From NCBI RefSeq assembly GCF_964259225.1, contig NZ_CAXVKN010000002.1: a DNA stretch of 64,000 nucleotides, one strand, 5' to 3'. The notes under the pieces were generated by a model. That model had not been told where the DNA came from and searched no databases. It worked only from the letters and a program-made list of their open reading frames with translations. Each line of letters starts with the position of its first letter. The stretch's first letter is position 1. Position numbers and translations under genes: made by a program. Positions 35,800 through 43,783 of the stretch are shown here, in pieces. This stretch comes from Catenibacterium mitsuoka_A (GTDB taxonomy: Bacteria > Bacillota_I > Bacilli_A > Erysipelotrichales > Coprobacillaceae).

Positions 35800-38145
35800 A
35801 TGACTCTAGATGAATTAAAGATTGGGGAAAGTGCTACAGTGACTTATGTAGGAGGCTCTGGGTCATTAAGACAACATTTCCTAGATATGGGTTTAATACC
35901 AGGTTCTGTTGTAACATTGGAAAAATTCGCTCCAATGGGTGATCCAATGGAATTACGTATTCATGGCTATGAGCTAACATTACGTTTAGATGATGCGAAA
36001 AAGATTGGAATAGATATGACAACTAAAGGTGTAGAAGATCATACACCTATTCCACCTATTAAACACCATATTCACCCAGGACTCGGTGAAGGTGGTAAAT
36101 ATCATGATAAAGAGACTGAACATCCTTTATCAGAAGGAACACAGATTACCTTTGCGTTAGCAGGTAACCAGAACTGTGGTAAAACCACATTATTTAATCA
36201 ATTAACAGGTTCTAATCAACATGTAGGGAACTTCCCTGGTGTCACTGTTGATAGAAAGAGTGGGTCTATTAAAGGACATCCAGAAACACTTGTAACTGAT
36301 TTACCAGGTATTTATTCTTTATCTCCTTATACAAGTGAAGAATTAGTATCTAGACAGTATATCTTAGATGAAAAACCTAAAGGAATTATCAACATCGTAG
36401 ATGCAACAAACATAGAAAGAAATCTATATCTCACTATGCAGTTAATGGAACTTGATGTGCCAATGGTTCTAGCACTGAATATGATGGATGAAGTAAGAGG
36501 TAATGGTGGTTATGTTCATCTAAATAAGATGGAAGAACTATTGGGTATCCCAGTTGTTCCTATTTCTGCTGCTAAGAATGAAGGTATTGATGAACTAGTG
36601 AATCATGCTATCCATGTAGCGAAATATCAAGAAGCACCTTTAAGACAGGACTTTTGTGATGAAAATGATGAAGGTGGTGCAGTACATAGATGTTTACATG
36701 CCATCATGCATTTAATTGAAGATCATGCGCAAAGAGCAGGTATTCCATTACGTTTTGCAGCTAATAAATTAGTAGAAGGTGATGCAAGAGTAGAAGCAGC
36801 CTTAGACCTTGATACAAATGAAAAAGAAATGATTGAACATATCATTTCACAGATGGAAGAAGAAAGAGGATTAGACCGCACTGCCGCTATCGCGGATATG
36901 CGTTTCACCTTTATTAATAAATTAGTTAAAGAAACAGTAGTTAAACCACATGAAAGTAAAGAAAGAGAAAGAAGCCGTAAGATTGATGAAGTCTTAACAG
37001 GTAAGTATACAGGTGTTCCAGCTTTTATCATTATTATGGGACTCGTATTCTTTTTAACATTTAATTTATTTGGTGCCTGGGGACAGTCACTTATGGAAAT
37101 GGGTGTTGATGCTTTGACTCAGGTTGTAGATAAAGGACTTACTGCTTGGAATATTAACCCAGTATTACATTCATTAGTTATTGATGGTGTATTCCAGGGT
37201 GTTGGTTCTATTATTAGTTTCTTACCTATTATCGTTATTTTATTCTTCTTCTTATCATTATTAGAAGATACAGGATATATGGCGCGTGTTGCCTTTGTAA
37301 GTGATAAACTACTCAGAAAGATTGGTTTATCAGGAAGAAGTATTGTACCAATGTTGATTGGATTTGGATGCTCTGTGCCAAGTGTTATGGCCAGCCGTAC
37401 ACTCCCTTCAGAACGTGACCGTAAGATGACAATCATGTTGACACCATTTATGAGCTGTACTGCAAAGCTTCCAATCTATGCATTCTTTGCAGCTGCATTC
37501 TTCCCAAAACAAGCTGGACTTGTCATGGTAGGCTTATATATCTTTGGCATTGTGATGGGTATTATTACAGCCCTTATTTCTAAGCGTTTCTTATTCAAGG
37601 GTGAGGCTGTTCCATTTGTGATGGAACTTCCTAATTATCGTATGCCAAGCGCAAAAACTACTTTCCAGTTATTATGGGAAAAAGCGAAGGATTTCTTACA
37701 AAGGGCTTTTGGTATTATCTTTATCGCTTCTATTGTCATTTGGTTCTTACAGAGTTTTAATTTAAGACTAGATTTAGTTTCTAATTCACAGGATAGTATT
37801 CTAGCAATGGTAGCAGGATTTATTGCGCCAATCTTCAAACCTTTAGGTTTTGGTGATTGGAGAATTTCTACTTCACTTATTGCAGGATTTATGGCTAAAG
37901 AAAGTGTTGTTTCTACACTCTCAGTATTATTTAAAGGAACAGAATCTTTAATGACAATACTTACACCTCTAGGTGCATTATCACTCTTAGTATTCTGTTT
38001 ATTATATACACCTTGCGTGGCAGCTATCGCTTCTATTAGAAGAGAACTAGGTGGTCCATGGGCTGTGAAGATAGTCATCTTCCAGTGTGTCATTGCCTGG
38101 ATTTGTGCCTTTATCGTACATACTATTGGATTACTCTTCATATAA
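35800..38145 (+). CDS. feoB: FeoA-FeoB fusion, ferrous iron transporter
   Basis: 781 residues. The first 75 are a FeoA-type SH3 domain (LKIGESATVTYV, LRQHFLDMGLIPGS, PMELRIHGYELTLR). After a linker with His residues the FeoB G-domain starts near 110: G1 GNQNCGKTT, G3 DLPGIYSLSPY, G4 NMMD. The membrane part (from about 405) has the two gate regions with GFGCSVPS and CTAKLPIY, canonical for FeoB. Imports Fe(II). It stands alone, unlike the second feo locus at 47070. RBS AAGGAGG. Confidence 0.95.
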   Translation: MTLDELKIGESATVTYVGGSGSLRQHFLDMGLIPGSVVTLEKFAPMGDPMELRIHGYELTLRLDDAKKIGIDMTTKGVEDHTPIPPIKHHIHPGLGEGGKYHDKETEHPLSEGTQITFALAGNQNCGKTTLFNQLTGSNQHVGNFPGVTVDRKSGSIKGHPETLVTDLPGIYSLSPYTSEELVSRQYILDEKPKGIINIVDATNIERNLYLTMQLMELDVPMVLALNMMDEVRGNGGYVHLNKMEELLGIPVVPISAAKNEGIDELVNHAIHVAKYQEAPLRQDFCDENDEGGAVHRCLHAIMHLIEDHAQRAGIPLRFAANKLVEGDARVEAALDLDTNEKEMIEHIISQMEEERGLDRTAAIADMRFTFINKLVKETVVKPHESKERERSRKIDEVLTGKYTGVPAFIIIMGLVFFLTFNLFGAWGQSLMEMGVDALTQVVDKGLTAWNINPVLHSLVIDGVFQGVGSIISFLPIIVILFFFLSLLEDTGYMARVAFVSDKLLRKIGLSGRSIVPMLIGFGCSVPSVMASRTLPSERDRKMTIMLTPFMSCTAKLPIYAFFAAAFFPKQAGLVMVGLYIFGIVMGIITALISKRFLFKGEAVPFVMELPNYRMPSAKTTFQLLWEKAKDFLQRAFGIIFIASIVIWFLQSFNLRLDLVSNSQDSILAMVAGFIAPIFKPLGFGDWRISTSLIAGFMAKESVVSTLSVLFKGTESLMTILTPLGALSLLVFCLLYTPCVAAIASIRRELGGPWAVKIVIFQCVIAWICAFIVHTIGLLFI

Positions 38146-38175
38146 TTATTTTTTTCAAAATAGTTGTAATGTTTG

Positions 38176-38209
38176 ATACATTTATTGTGATTAATTATAA
38201 TAAATGTAT
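38176..38209 (+). promoter_or_regulatory. Inverted repeat upstream of the 146-aa protein gene
   Basis: ATACATTTATT (38176-38186) and AATAAATGTAT (38199-38209) form a perfect 11-base inverted repeat with a 12-base gap, ending just before the AAGGAGG site. Likely operator or RNA hairpin hiding the ribosome site. Confidence 0.5.
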
Positions 38210-38226
38210 TGAAGGAGGTGTTCGTC

Positions 38227-38667
38227 ATGAAACTATCTAAAATCATACTTTATTCAGATGCGAAAGGACGTGGAGTAAAACCGGATGCTTGTGTAGAAGT
38301 CAGTCAGCGTTTGACAATCCTGCATGATGGACACATCTGGTTTACTGGATACAATTACGGAGATGGATTCAATTCTAGAAGAATTATTAGACGTAAAAGA
38401 GTAAATATAGGACAAGAAAAAGCTGAAACACTCTTAGAACTATTAAAAGAATTCTTTCTTGAATCTTCTAATCATCCATCCTCTACAAATCGTGATTGGT
38501 GGCGTATTCAGTTAATTGATGAAGACGGAAATGAATACAACTATAATGTATCTATTGTAGGAGAAGTCATTCTTAAAGAAATAGATCTCACACAATATAT
38601 GAGAAATATTATTCCTATAGATGATATGTATTTGTTTGGGAACAAGGATTCACACAATTTGACATAA
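38227..38667 (+). CDS. Conserved-looking protein of unknown function
   Basis: 146 residues; start at 38227, six bases after AAGGAGGTG. No signal peptide or membrane helix. Notable features are an aromatic, basic middle (GHIWFTGYNYGDGFNSRR, then RRKRVNIGQ) and a helical segment AETLLELLKEFFLE followed by WWRIQLIDEDGNEYNY, suggesting a compact alpha/beta domain. I do not recognise it. It lies alone between feoB and a putative small RNA. Confidence 0.65.
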   Translation: MKLSKIILYSDAKGRGVKPDACVEVSQRLTILHDGHIWFTGYNYGDGFNSRRIIRRKRVNIGQEKAETLLELLKEFFLESSNHPSSTNRDWWRIQLIDEDGNEYNYNVSIVGEVILKEIDLTQYMRNIIPIDDMYLFGNKDSHNLT

Positions 38668-38714
38668 TCGAATTATAATCTTAACACATTCATTAAGTAT
38701 TATATAAACTGTAG

Positions 38715-38803
38715 TCAAGCAATCCCTTCCCTTCGTTAGACTACAAAGTACAAGTGTAAATACAAGAAAGAAGATAAGTGTTCCCCATGCTTATCTTTTT
38801 TCT
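38715..38803 (+). ncRNA. Candidate small RNA with C-rich loops
   Basis: Possible promoter TTAACA (38681-38686), 16-base gap, TATAAA (38703-38708). The transcript would form a stem TGTAGTC/GACTACA whose loop carries ATCCCTTCCCTTC, then a terminator AAGATAAG/CTTATCTT (38771-38797) whose loop carries TTCCCC, then six T. Single-stranded UCCC-type motifs in loops are typical of Firmicutes sRNAs that bind Shine-Dalgarno sequences. No ORF is present. Confidence 0.45.
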
Positions 38804-38864
38804 TTATCATATAGTTTGTGTTTACTAACTAATTTATGTAGTATGAAGGATAGGAGGTATTTAT

Positions 38865-39611
38865 ATGGTTTTAATTATACCCTTTATAGGAACAACACTA
38901 GGTGCAGCCTGTGTGTTCTTTATGAAAAGAGAATTAAGTTTAAATATACAAAAAGCACTCATTGGATTTGCGGCAGGTGTAATGGTGGCTGCCTCTATCT
39001 GGAGTTTAATCATTCCATCACTTGATCAATCTTCTACCTTTATTCCTGCACTTATAGGATTTTGGTTAGGTATACTATTCTTATTATTACTTGATCATTT
39101 GATTCCTCATATGCATTTAGATCATAGTCAGGAAGGACCACGTAGTCACTTGTCTCAAACAATCAAGTTAGTACTTGCAGTCACTATTCACAACATTCCT
39201 GAAGGAATGGCAGTAGGTGTTGTCTATGCATCTTATTTATCAGGTAATGAAGGAATGACTGCCATGGCAGCACTTGCTTTATCAATAGGTATCGCAATAC
39301 AGAACTTTCCTGAAGGAGCAATTGTATCCATGCCTTTAAGAAGTACAGGAGCATCTCGATTGAAGTCTTTTATGTATGGCACATTATCAGGTATTGTAGA
39401 ACCTATCGGAGGTTTTATTACAGTCTTATTATCAAGTTATATTATCTCAGTGATGCCTTATCTACTTAGTTTTGCGGCAGGAGCTATGATGTATGTTGTA
39501 GTAGAAGAGTTAATTCCTGAAATGAGTCAGGGAGAACATTCTCATTTAGGTGTATTATTATTCTCAGTAGGATTTACTTTGATGATGGTTCTAGATGTCG
39601 CATTAGGTTAA
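38865..39611 (+). CDS. ZIP family divalent metal transporter (ZupT-like)
   Basis: 248 residues, eight helices. Helix 4 carries HNIPEGMAVG and helix 5 NFPEGAIVSMPL, the metal-binding signatures of ZIP transporters; the loop between helices 3 and 4 has the His cluster HLIPHMHLDHS. Imports Zn, Fe or Mn. Start after AGGAGG. It is flanked by iron and manganese genes, so it belongs to the metal-homeostasis region. Confidence 0.93.
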   Translation: MVLIIPFIGTTLGAACVFFMKRELSLNIQKALIGFAAGVMVAASIWSLIIPSLDQSSTFIPALIGFWLGILFLLLLDHLIPHMHLDHSQEGPRSHLSQTIKLVLAVTIHNIPEGMAVGVVYASYLSGNEGMTAMAALALSIGIAIQNFPEGAIVSMPLRSTGASRLKSFMYGTLSGIVEPIGGFITVLLSSYIISVMPYLLSFAAGAMMYVVVEELIPEMSQGEHSHLGVLLFSVGFTLMMVLDVALG

Positions 39612-39675
39612 TTCGTAGTATTCATCTTTACTATTATTTGAATTAAGCATAAGATAGATATAAGAGGTGAAATAA

Positions 39676-40635
39676 ATGAGAAAGATATTCATAGTTTTAT
39701 TGATGTCTTTGTTTTTTATAAGCCCAGTTTATGCAGATAATCATGTAGTCAATGTCAGCTATGATGGTAAAGTGACAACTGCTTCTGGAGAAGCACCATC
39801 ACTTCCACTAAAGGCGAAGGTAACCTTCTATGATGGTAGTGAGAAGGAATATAATATTGACTGGAATACATTTGATGAAAGCTTATATAAGACAAGAAAT
39901 GCGAGTCAATTTACTGTCACAGGCACTATTGCGGATTTACAGGTAACCACTAGCTGTATAGTGAATGTAGAAGCAGCTAAAATAACACATATTGATGATT
40001 TAGCTAATAAAACAGTGACTATAGGAGAAGCACTCTCTTTACCTGCAACAGCTTCTGTAACATGGTCTAATGGAGATCAATCAAATGAAATCATACGCTG
40101 GGATAATTATGATGATAATGCTTTAAAGTATGTACATACATTTTCTTTAAATGGTCATATTTATGATCAGACTATTACACAGACAGTTCATGTAAAGTAT
40201 GCATCTGTTACAAGTGTAAGTGTTCCTGCAGTAGTTTATACAACTACAGGAGTAGAAGCACAATTACCACAATATGCGACTGTTAGTTATTCTAATAAGA
40301 CAAGTAAGAAGGTTAAGATTATCTGGGATAATCAGATTTTTAATGAAGCTGGTAAATATACAGTTTATGGTAAGTTATATCAGTCTACACGTAAAGTATC
40401 AATACGAGTAGAAGTAAAGAAAAATGAAGACACTATTACAGAAACACCAAAACAGGAAGAACCTGTAAAAAAGACTAAGACTAAGAAAAAGACTAAGACT
40501 AAGAAGGTTCAAAAAGAAGAGAAGTCATCTTTTTCTTATGTGATTGCATTAGTTGTATTCACAGCTATTTTATTTGGTTTTATCACATTAGTTTCTTTTA
40601 TTAAAAGAAAGATTAGAATCAAGGAGAATCGTTAA
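39676..40635 (+). CDS. Surface protein with three Ig-like (Big_4) domains and C-terminal anchor helix
   Basis: 319 residues. Signal peptide ends near SPVYA (about residue 21). Three repeats of about 75 residues share the pattern xLPxxAxVxYxDGSxKxxxIxW followed by FTVxGTI, as in group 4 bacterial Ig-like domains. A lysine/threonine linker (KKTKTKKKTKTKK) leads to a single helix at about 287-309 and a basic tail. It is probably exposed on the cell surface and anchored in the membrane. Role unknown. Confidence 0.82.
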   Translation: MRKIFIVLLMSLFFISPVYADNHVVNVSYDGKVTTASGEAPSLPLKAKVTFYDGSEKEYNIDWNTFDESLYKTRNASQFTVTGTIADLQVTTSCIVNVEAAKITHIDDLANKTVTIGEALSLPATASVTWSNGDQSNEIIRWDNYDDNALKYVHTFSLNGHIYDQTITQTVHVKYASVTSVSVPAVVYTTTGVEAQLPQYATVSYSNKTSKKVKIIWDNQIFNEAGKYTVYGKLYQSTRKVSIRVEVKKNEDTITETPKQEEPVKKTKTKKKTKTKKVQKEEKSSFSYVIALVVFTAILFGFITLVSFIKRKIRIKENR

Positions 40636-40655
40636 GGATTCTCTTTCTATTTTTA
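40624..40655 (+). terminator. Terminator after the Ig-like protein gene
   Basis: GAGAATC-GTTAAG-GATTCTC then TTTCTATTTTT. Confidence 0.7.
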
Positions 40656-40663
40656 TTAATAAG

Positions 40664-40675
40664 GTAAGCGCTTAC
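40664..40675 (+). promoter_or_regulatory. Palindromic operator GTAAGCGCTTAC before the ROK gene
   Basis: A perfect 12-base palindrome 13 bases upstream of the start codon of the ROK-like regulator. It has the core of a catabolite-responsive element (cre) or LacI-type site. Either CcpA control or autoregulation is possible. Confidence 0.5.
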
Positions 40676-40688
40676 TGGAGGGTAGAGT

Positions 40689-41603
40689 ATGAATGAAATA
40701 AGGGGTGTTAGAAAAAAGAATGTTATTAAGATTATTCAATCATTAGTAAAACAAGGAGGGTGTACAAAGAATGAATTAGTATTCTATACTGGTTTATCCT
40801 TATCTACGATTGATAGTCTTTTAGAAGAGATGTTGAAAAGTAATCTTGTAATTAAAGCAGGATATAGAGAATCTACTGGTGGAAGACCAAGTATGTCTTA
40901 TACAGTAAATGGAGAGTTTTCACAAACATTATGTATATATGCTTATAAGCATGATAAAACAATAACAGTCATAGGACGTCTTTATAATCTCTATAGTGAG
41001 ATGATGGAAGAAAGAAGAAAAGATGTATCTAAACTAGATTGTGAAGTATTATGTTCTTTTATTGAAGAGATGTTGAATGCACAGGTACATACAATATGTC
41101 TCTCATTACCTGATAGTGATATAGATATAAAGAATCGTTATAAACAACGAGTATTTGTAAAGAATGATGTGTATATGGGGGCTATAGGTGCTTATATTAA
41201 GCATATGCAATATGATTCTATTGTATTGTTGGATTCAAAAGGTGATTCACGTTTAGGAATAGTTATTAATGGACATCTTGTAGAAGGAAAGAGTTCTATT
41301 GCCGGACAAACTTGTTTCTTGCCTGTTATAAATCATGAAGATTATAAGAATAGAAGATCTATGAAAGGTAGAAGTAAAAGACTTGTTTTAGAACTACAGA
41401 ATATTATTGGAATGTTGAATCCTGAAGCAATCGTTATATGTAGTGATGGAATAGATTCACATTATGTAGAAGAAGAACTATTAAAGATATTTAAGATGAA
41501 TGATATGCCACACTTGATATATATTGATGATTATATTGATGAAGTCATGTTAGGTATGGAGAGTATAAGCAAAGACAGTTTGTTTGACAAAATATCAAGA
41601 TAA
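40689..41603 (+). CDS. ROK-family-like transcriptional regulator, degenerate sugar domain
   Basis: 304 residues. N-terminal winged helix (about 5-65: KKNVIKIIQSLV, CTKNELVFYTGLSLSTIDSLLEEML) followed by the typical ESTGGRPSMSYTVN hinge. The C-terminal part follows the ROK layout (ADYIxxx-like VYMGAIGAYIKH, GIVINGHLVEGKSSIAGQ) but lacks the ATP motif DxGGT and the CxCGxxGC zinc motif, so it is a non-catalytic regulator. Ligand unknown. GGAGGG precedes the ATG. Confidence 0.78.
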   Translation: MNEIRGVRKKNVIKIIQSLVKQGGCTKNELVFYTGLSLSTIDSLLEEMLKSNLVIKAGYRESTGGRPSMSYTVNGEFSQTLCIYAYKHDKTITVIGRLYNLYSEMMEERRKDVSKLDCEVLCSFIEEMLNAQVHTICLSLPDSDIDIKNRYKQRVFVKNDVYMGAIGAYIKHMQYDSIVLLDSKGDSRLGIVINGHLVEGKSSIAGQTCFLPVINHEDYKNRRSMKGRSKRLVLELQNIIGMLNPEAIVICSDGIDSHYVEEELLKIFKMNDMPHLIYIDDYIDEVMLGMESISKDSLFDKISR

Positions 41604-41631
41604 AGTATGATGGTAGAAAGGGGTGAAAAAG

Positions 41632-42414
41632 ATGTCACAGACAGTATTAATTACAGGTGCTTCTAATGGAATAGGGAAAGCATGTGCACGTGTATTTGCG
41701 AGAAAAGGATATGATCTTGTACTTGTAGCACGTCATAGAGAAAAACTAGAAGCAGTGAAAGCAGAATTATCTGAATATGATGTACAGATCAAAGTGATTG
41801 CGATGGATCTTACAGGAGAAGATGCTGCCGTAGATCTATATAATGATTTAGTACTTGATGATATAAGTATTGATATTCTAGTCAATAATGCAGGTTTTGG
41901 AGATCATGGTGCTTTTCATGATTCATCATGGGAAAAACAGAAGAAGATGGTTTTATTGAATATAGTGGCTTTAATGCAGATGACTTATGTATTTGGTCAG
42001 TCAATGAAACGTAGAAAGAAAGGCCGTATATTGAATGTGGCTTCTATTGCCGGACTTTGTGCAGGACCTTATATGTCTACTTATTATGCAACAAAAGCTT
42101 TTGTATTATCTTTTAGTGAATCTATTGCCTATGAACTTAAGGATTATAATGTAGAAGTATCATGTTTATGTCCTGGCCCTACTAAAACAGGATTTATGGA
42201 TGTAGCCAACTTAGGTCAGTCTCCAATGTTTAAATTATTTAAACCACAGTCTGCAGAGGCTGTTGCGGAAATAGGTATACAAGGTTTATTTGATAATCGT
42301 TTAGTTCAGTTCACTGGTATATCAGGATACTTATTAAATATTGCAGCCAGATTCCTACCACGCTCATTTTTAAGTTCATGCACAGGATTTGTGAACGGAA
42401 AGAGAAAAGTATGA
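41632..42414 (+). CDS. Short-chain dehydrogenase/reductase
   Basis: 260 residues. Cofactor motif TGASNGIG, NNAG at NNAGFGDHG, catalytic Ser in VASIAGL and YxxxK in YYATKAF. The family resembles the DltE/YqjQ-type classical SDRs. The ATG at 41632 is preferred, as GGGGTG lies eight bases upstream; GTG at 41623 overlaps that site. The stop overlaps the start of the glycosylase gene. Confidence 0.92.
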   Translation: MSQTVLITGASNGIGKACARVFARKGYDLVLVARHREKLEAVKAELSEYDVQIKVIAMDLTGEDAAVDLYNDLVLDDISIDILVNNAGFGDHGAFHDSSWEKQKKMVLLNIVALMQMTYVFGQSMKRRKKGRILNVASIAGLCAGPYMSTYYATKAFVLSFSESIAYELKDYNVEVSCLCPGPTKTGFMDVANLGQSPMFKLFKPQSAEAVAEIGIQGLFDNRLVQFTGISGYLLNIAARFLPRSFLSSCTGFVNGKRKV

Positions 42415-42887
42415 TTGAACATCCATTAGAACCAATCATAGATGAACAATGTGAAGTATTAATATTAGGAAGTTTCCCTTCAGTGAAATCAAGGGAAATT
42501 TCTTTCTATTATGGACATCCTCAAAATAGATTTTGGAAGATTATTGGTACCATCACACAAACAGACTATGAAACAATAGAAGATAAGAAAAAGATGTTAT
42601 TGGAACATCATATTGCGATATGGGATATTATCCACTCATGTACGATTATAGGAAGCAGTGATGCCTCTATTAAGGATGTTGTCCCCAATGATATTAAGAC
42701 ATTAATACAAGGTACAAATATCAAGAGGATATATTGTAATGGTGGAACATCTTTGAAACTTTATAAGAAGTACCAGGAAAAAGAAACAGGAATAAAGGCT
42801 GTACTTCTACCTTCCTCTTCTCCTGCCAATGCCCGTTACAGATTAAGTGATTTAGTCGATATATGGAAGAAAAAATTGACTTTATAA
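42411..42887 (+). CDS. DNA-deoxyinosine glycosylase (MUG-like)
   Basis: 158 residues. LILGSFPSVKSREISFYYGHPQNRFWKI is the uracil/hypoxanthine glycosylase pocket, broken here into LILGSFPS and YYGHPQNRFW; the C-terminal LLPSSSPANA is the second signature. It removes hypoxanthine from DNA. The ATGA overlap with the SDR gene fixes the start. Confidence 0.85.
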   Translation: MIEHPLEPIIDEQCEVLILGSFPSVKSREISFYYGHPQNRFWKIIGTITQTDYETIEDKKKMLLEHHIAIWDIIHSCTIIGSSDASIKDVVPNDIKTLIQGTNIKRIYCNGGTSLKLYKKYQEKETGIKAVLLPSSSPANARYRLSDLVDIWKKKLTL

Positions 42888-42931
42888 TAACCTTTATGTA
42901 TGATTAATCATGTTAATCAAGGAGGACATAT

Positions 42932-43426
42932 ATGGAATCAATCGCATTATGGTTTGCAGGAACATTAGGTAAATACATTTCATCTAAGCTTGCAGTATTT
43001 ATTGTATCTTTAGTTCCTATTCTTGAATGTCGTGGAGGATTAATTGCATCAGCATTATTAAAAGTAGATATTCGTTATGCAGTACCTCTATGTATTCTAG
43101 GAAATATCTTACCAATTCCATTTATTTTATTATTTATTAAACGTATATTTAAATGGCTTAAGAAGTTTAACTTCTCTAGACCATTAATTGAAAAACTAGA
43201 AAACCGTGCTATGAACAAGAGTAAGAATATGAGTAATGGTGAATTCTTAGGACTCTTATTATTCGTAGGTATTCCATTACCAGGTACTGGTGCATGGACA
43301 GGTTCTTTAGTGGCTGCATTACTTGATATGGACTTTAAGAAGGCTATTACAGCTATCTTCTTAGGTATCTTGCTTGCGACACTTATTGTTGGTTCATTAT
43401 CATATGGCTTATTAGCTGCATTCTAA
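42932..43426 (+). CDS. Small multi-drug export family membrane protein (COG2426)
   Basis: 164 residues, four helices. PILECRGGLIASAL and IPLPGTGAWTGSLVAALL are the paired half-helix motifs of the COG2426/Sm_multidrug_ex and DedA-like fold. Membrane transporter or flippase; substrate not known. Start after AAGGAGG. Confidence 0.85.
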   Translation: MESIALWFAGTLGKYISSKLAVFIVSLVPILECRGGLIASALLKVDIRYAVPLCILGNILPIPFILLFIKRIFKWLKKFNFSRPLIEKLENRAMNKSKNMSNGEFLGLLLFVGIPLPGTGAWTGSLVAALLDMDFKKAITAIFLGILLATLIVGSLSYGLLAAF

Positions 43427-43451
43427 AAGAGAGACTAATCATCTCTCTTTT
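43425..43451. terminator. Bidirectional terminator between convergent genes
   Basis: AAAAGAGAGA-CTAATCA-TCTCTCTTTT serves the export-protein gene on plus and the Cys-rich gene on minus. Confidence 0.8.
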
Positions 43452-43578
43452 CATATTCCTCTAAGATTTCTTGCATTTTCACAAGACCTCTTTCACAATT
43501 TGGATGAAGTAGATCACAGCTTCTTGCACACCCTAAACAGAATTCATTTTCTAATAGTTTCAGTTCTTCTTCTTTCAT
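43435..43578 (-). CDS. Small cysteine-rich protein (47 aa)
   Basis: A short gene with GAGGTGAAG ahead of the ATG at 43578. Product starts MKEEELKLLENEF, followed by CLGCARSCDLLHPNC and a charged helix to the end. The C-x2-C-x3-C-x6-C spacing suggests a zinc site or small Fe-S site. Frame, ribosome site and shared terminator support a real gene. It is located between a membrane exporter and the Mn-responsive ATPase. No family recognised. Confidence 0.72.
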   Translation of the reverse strand: MKEEELKLLENEFCLGCARSCDLLHPNCERGLVKMQEILEEYEKRDD

Positions 43579-43618
43579 AATCTTCACCTCAACTTATTAT
43601 ATGAATAACTTTCTATGA

Positions 43619-43646
43619 TTGACAAGCGATATGAATTTGATAGAAT
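43619..43646 (+). promoter_or_regulatory. Promoter of the riboswitch-controlled ATPase gene
   Basis: TTGACA (43619-43624), 16-base spacer, TAGAAT (43641-43646). Confidence 0.6.
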
Positions 43647-43653
43647 GATATTA

Positions 43654-43776
43654 ATTAAAGGGGAGTAGCTCTTACAGAACCGTTCGTCAACACGTTATGA
43701 TTTACATAACCGGATTGTTTTGGTCATTTATGATCAGCGAGACCTTTAATAAAACGATTGTTTTTATTAAAGGAGG
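43654..43776 (+). promoter_or_regulatory. yybP-ykoY (manganese) riboswitch with ribosome-site switch
   Basis: P1 is ATTAAAGG (43654-43661) with CCTTTAAT (43743-43750). Just inside lies the conserved GGGGAGTAGC, and the 3' side has GCGAGACC, the hallmarks of the Mn(II)-sensing yybP-ykoY class. Downstream, CCTTTAATAAAAC (43743-43755) can alternatively pair with GTTTTTATTAAAGG (43760-43773), which contains the first part of the AAAGGAGG ribosome site. Ligand-stabilised P1 would free the ribosome site, turning translation on. It precedes a cation P-type ATPase. Confidence 0.82.
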
Positions 43777-43783
43777 AATACAA

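Noticed and set aside
38659..38679. TTGACA followed by TATAAT
   Set aside because: Only nine bases separate the two boxes, too close for a sigma-A promoter; the later TTAACA/TATAAA pair is preferred for the sRNA.
43697..43783. N-terminal extension of the P-type ATPase
   Set aside because: This stretch is the yybP-ykoY riboswitch; the real ATG at 43784 has a strong AGGAGG.
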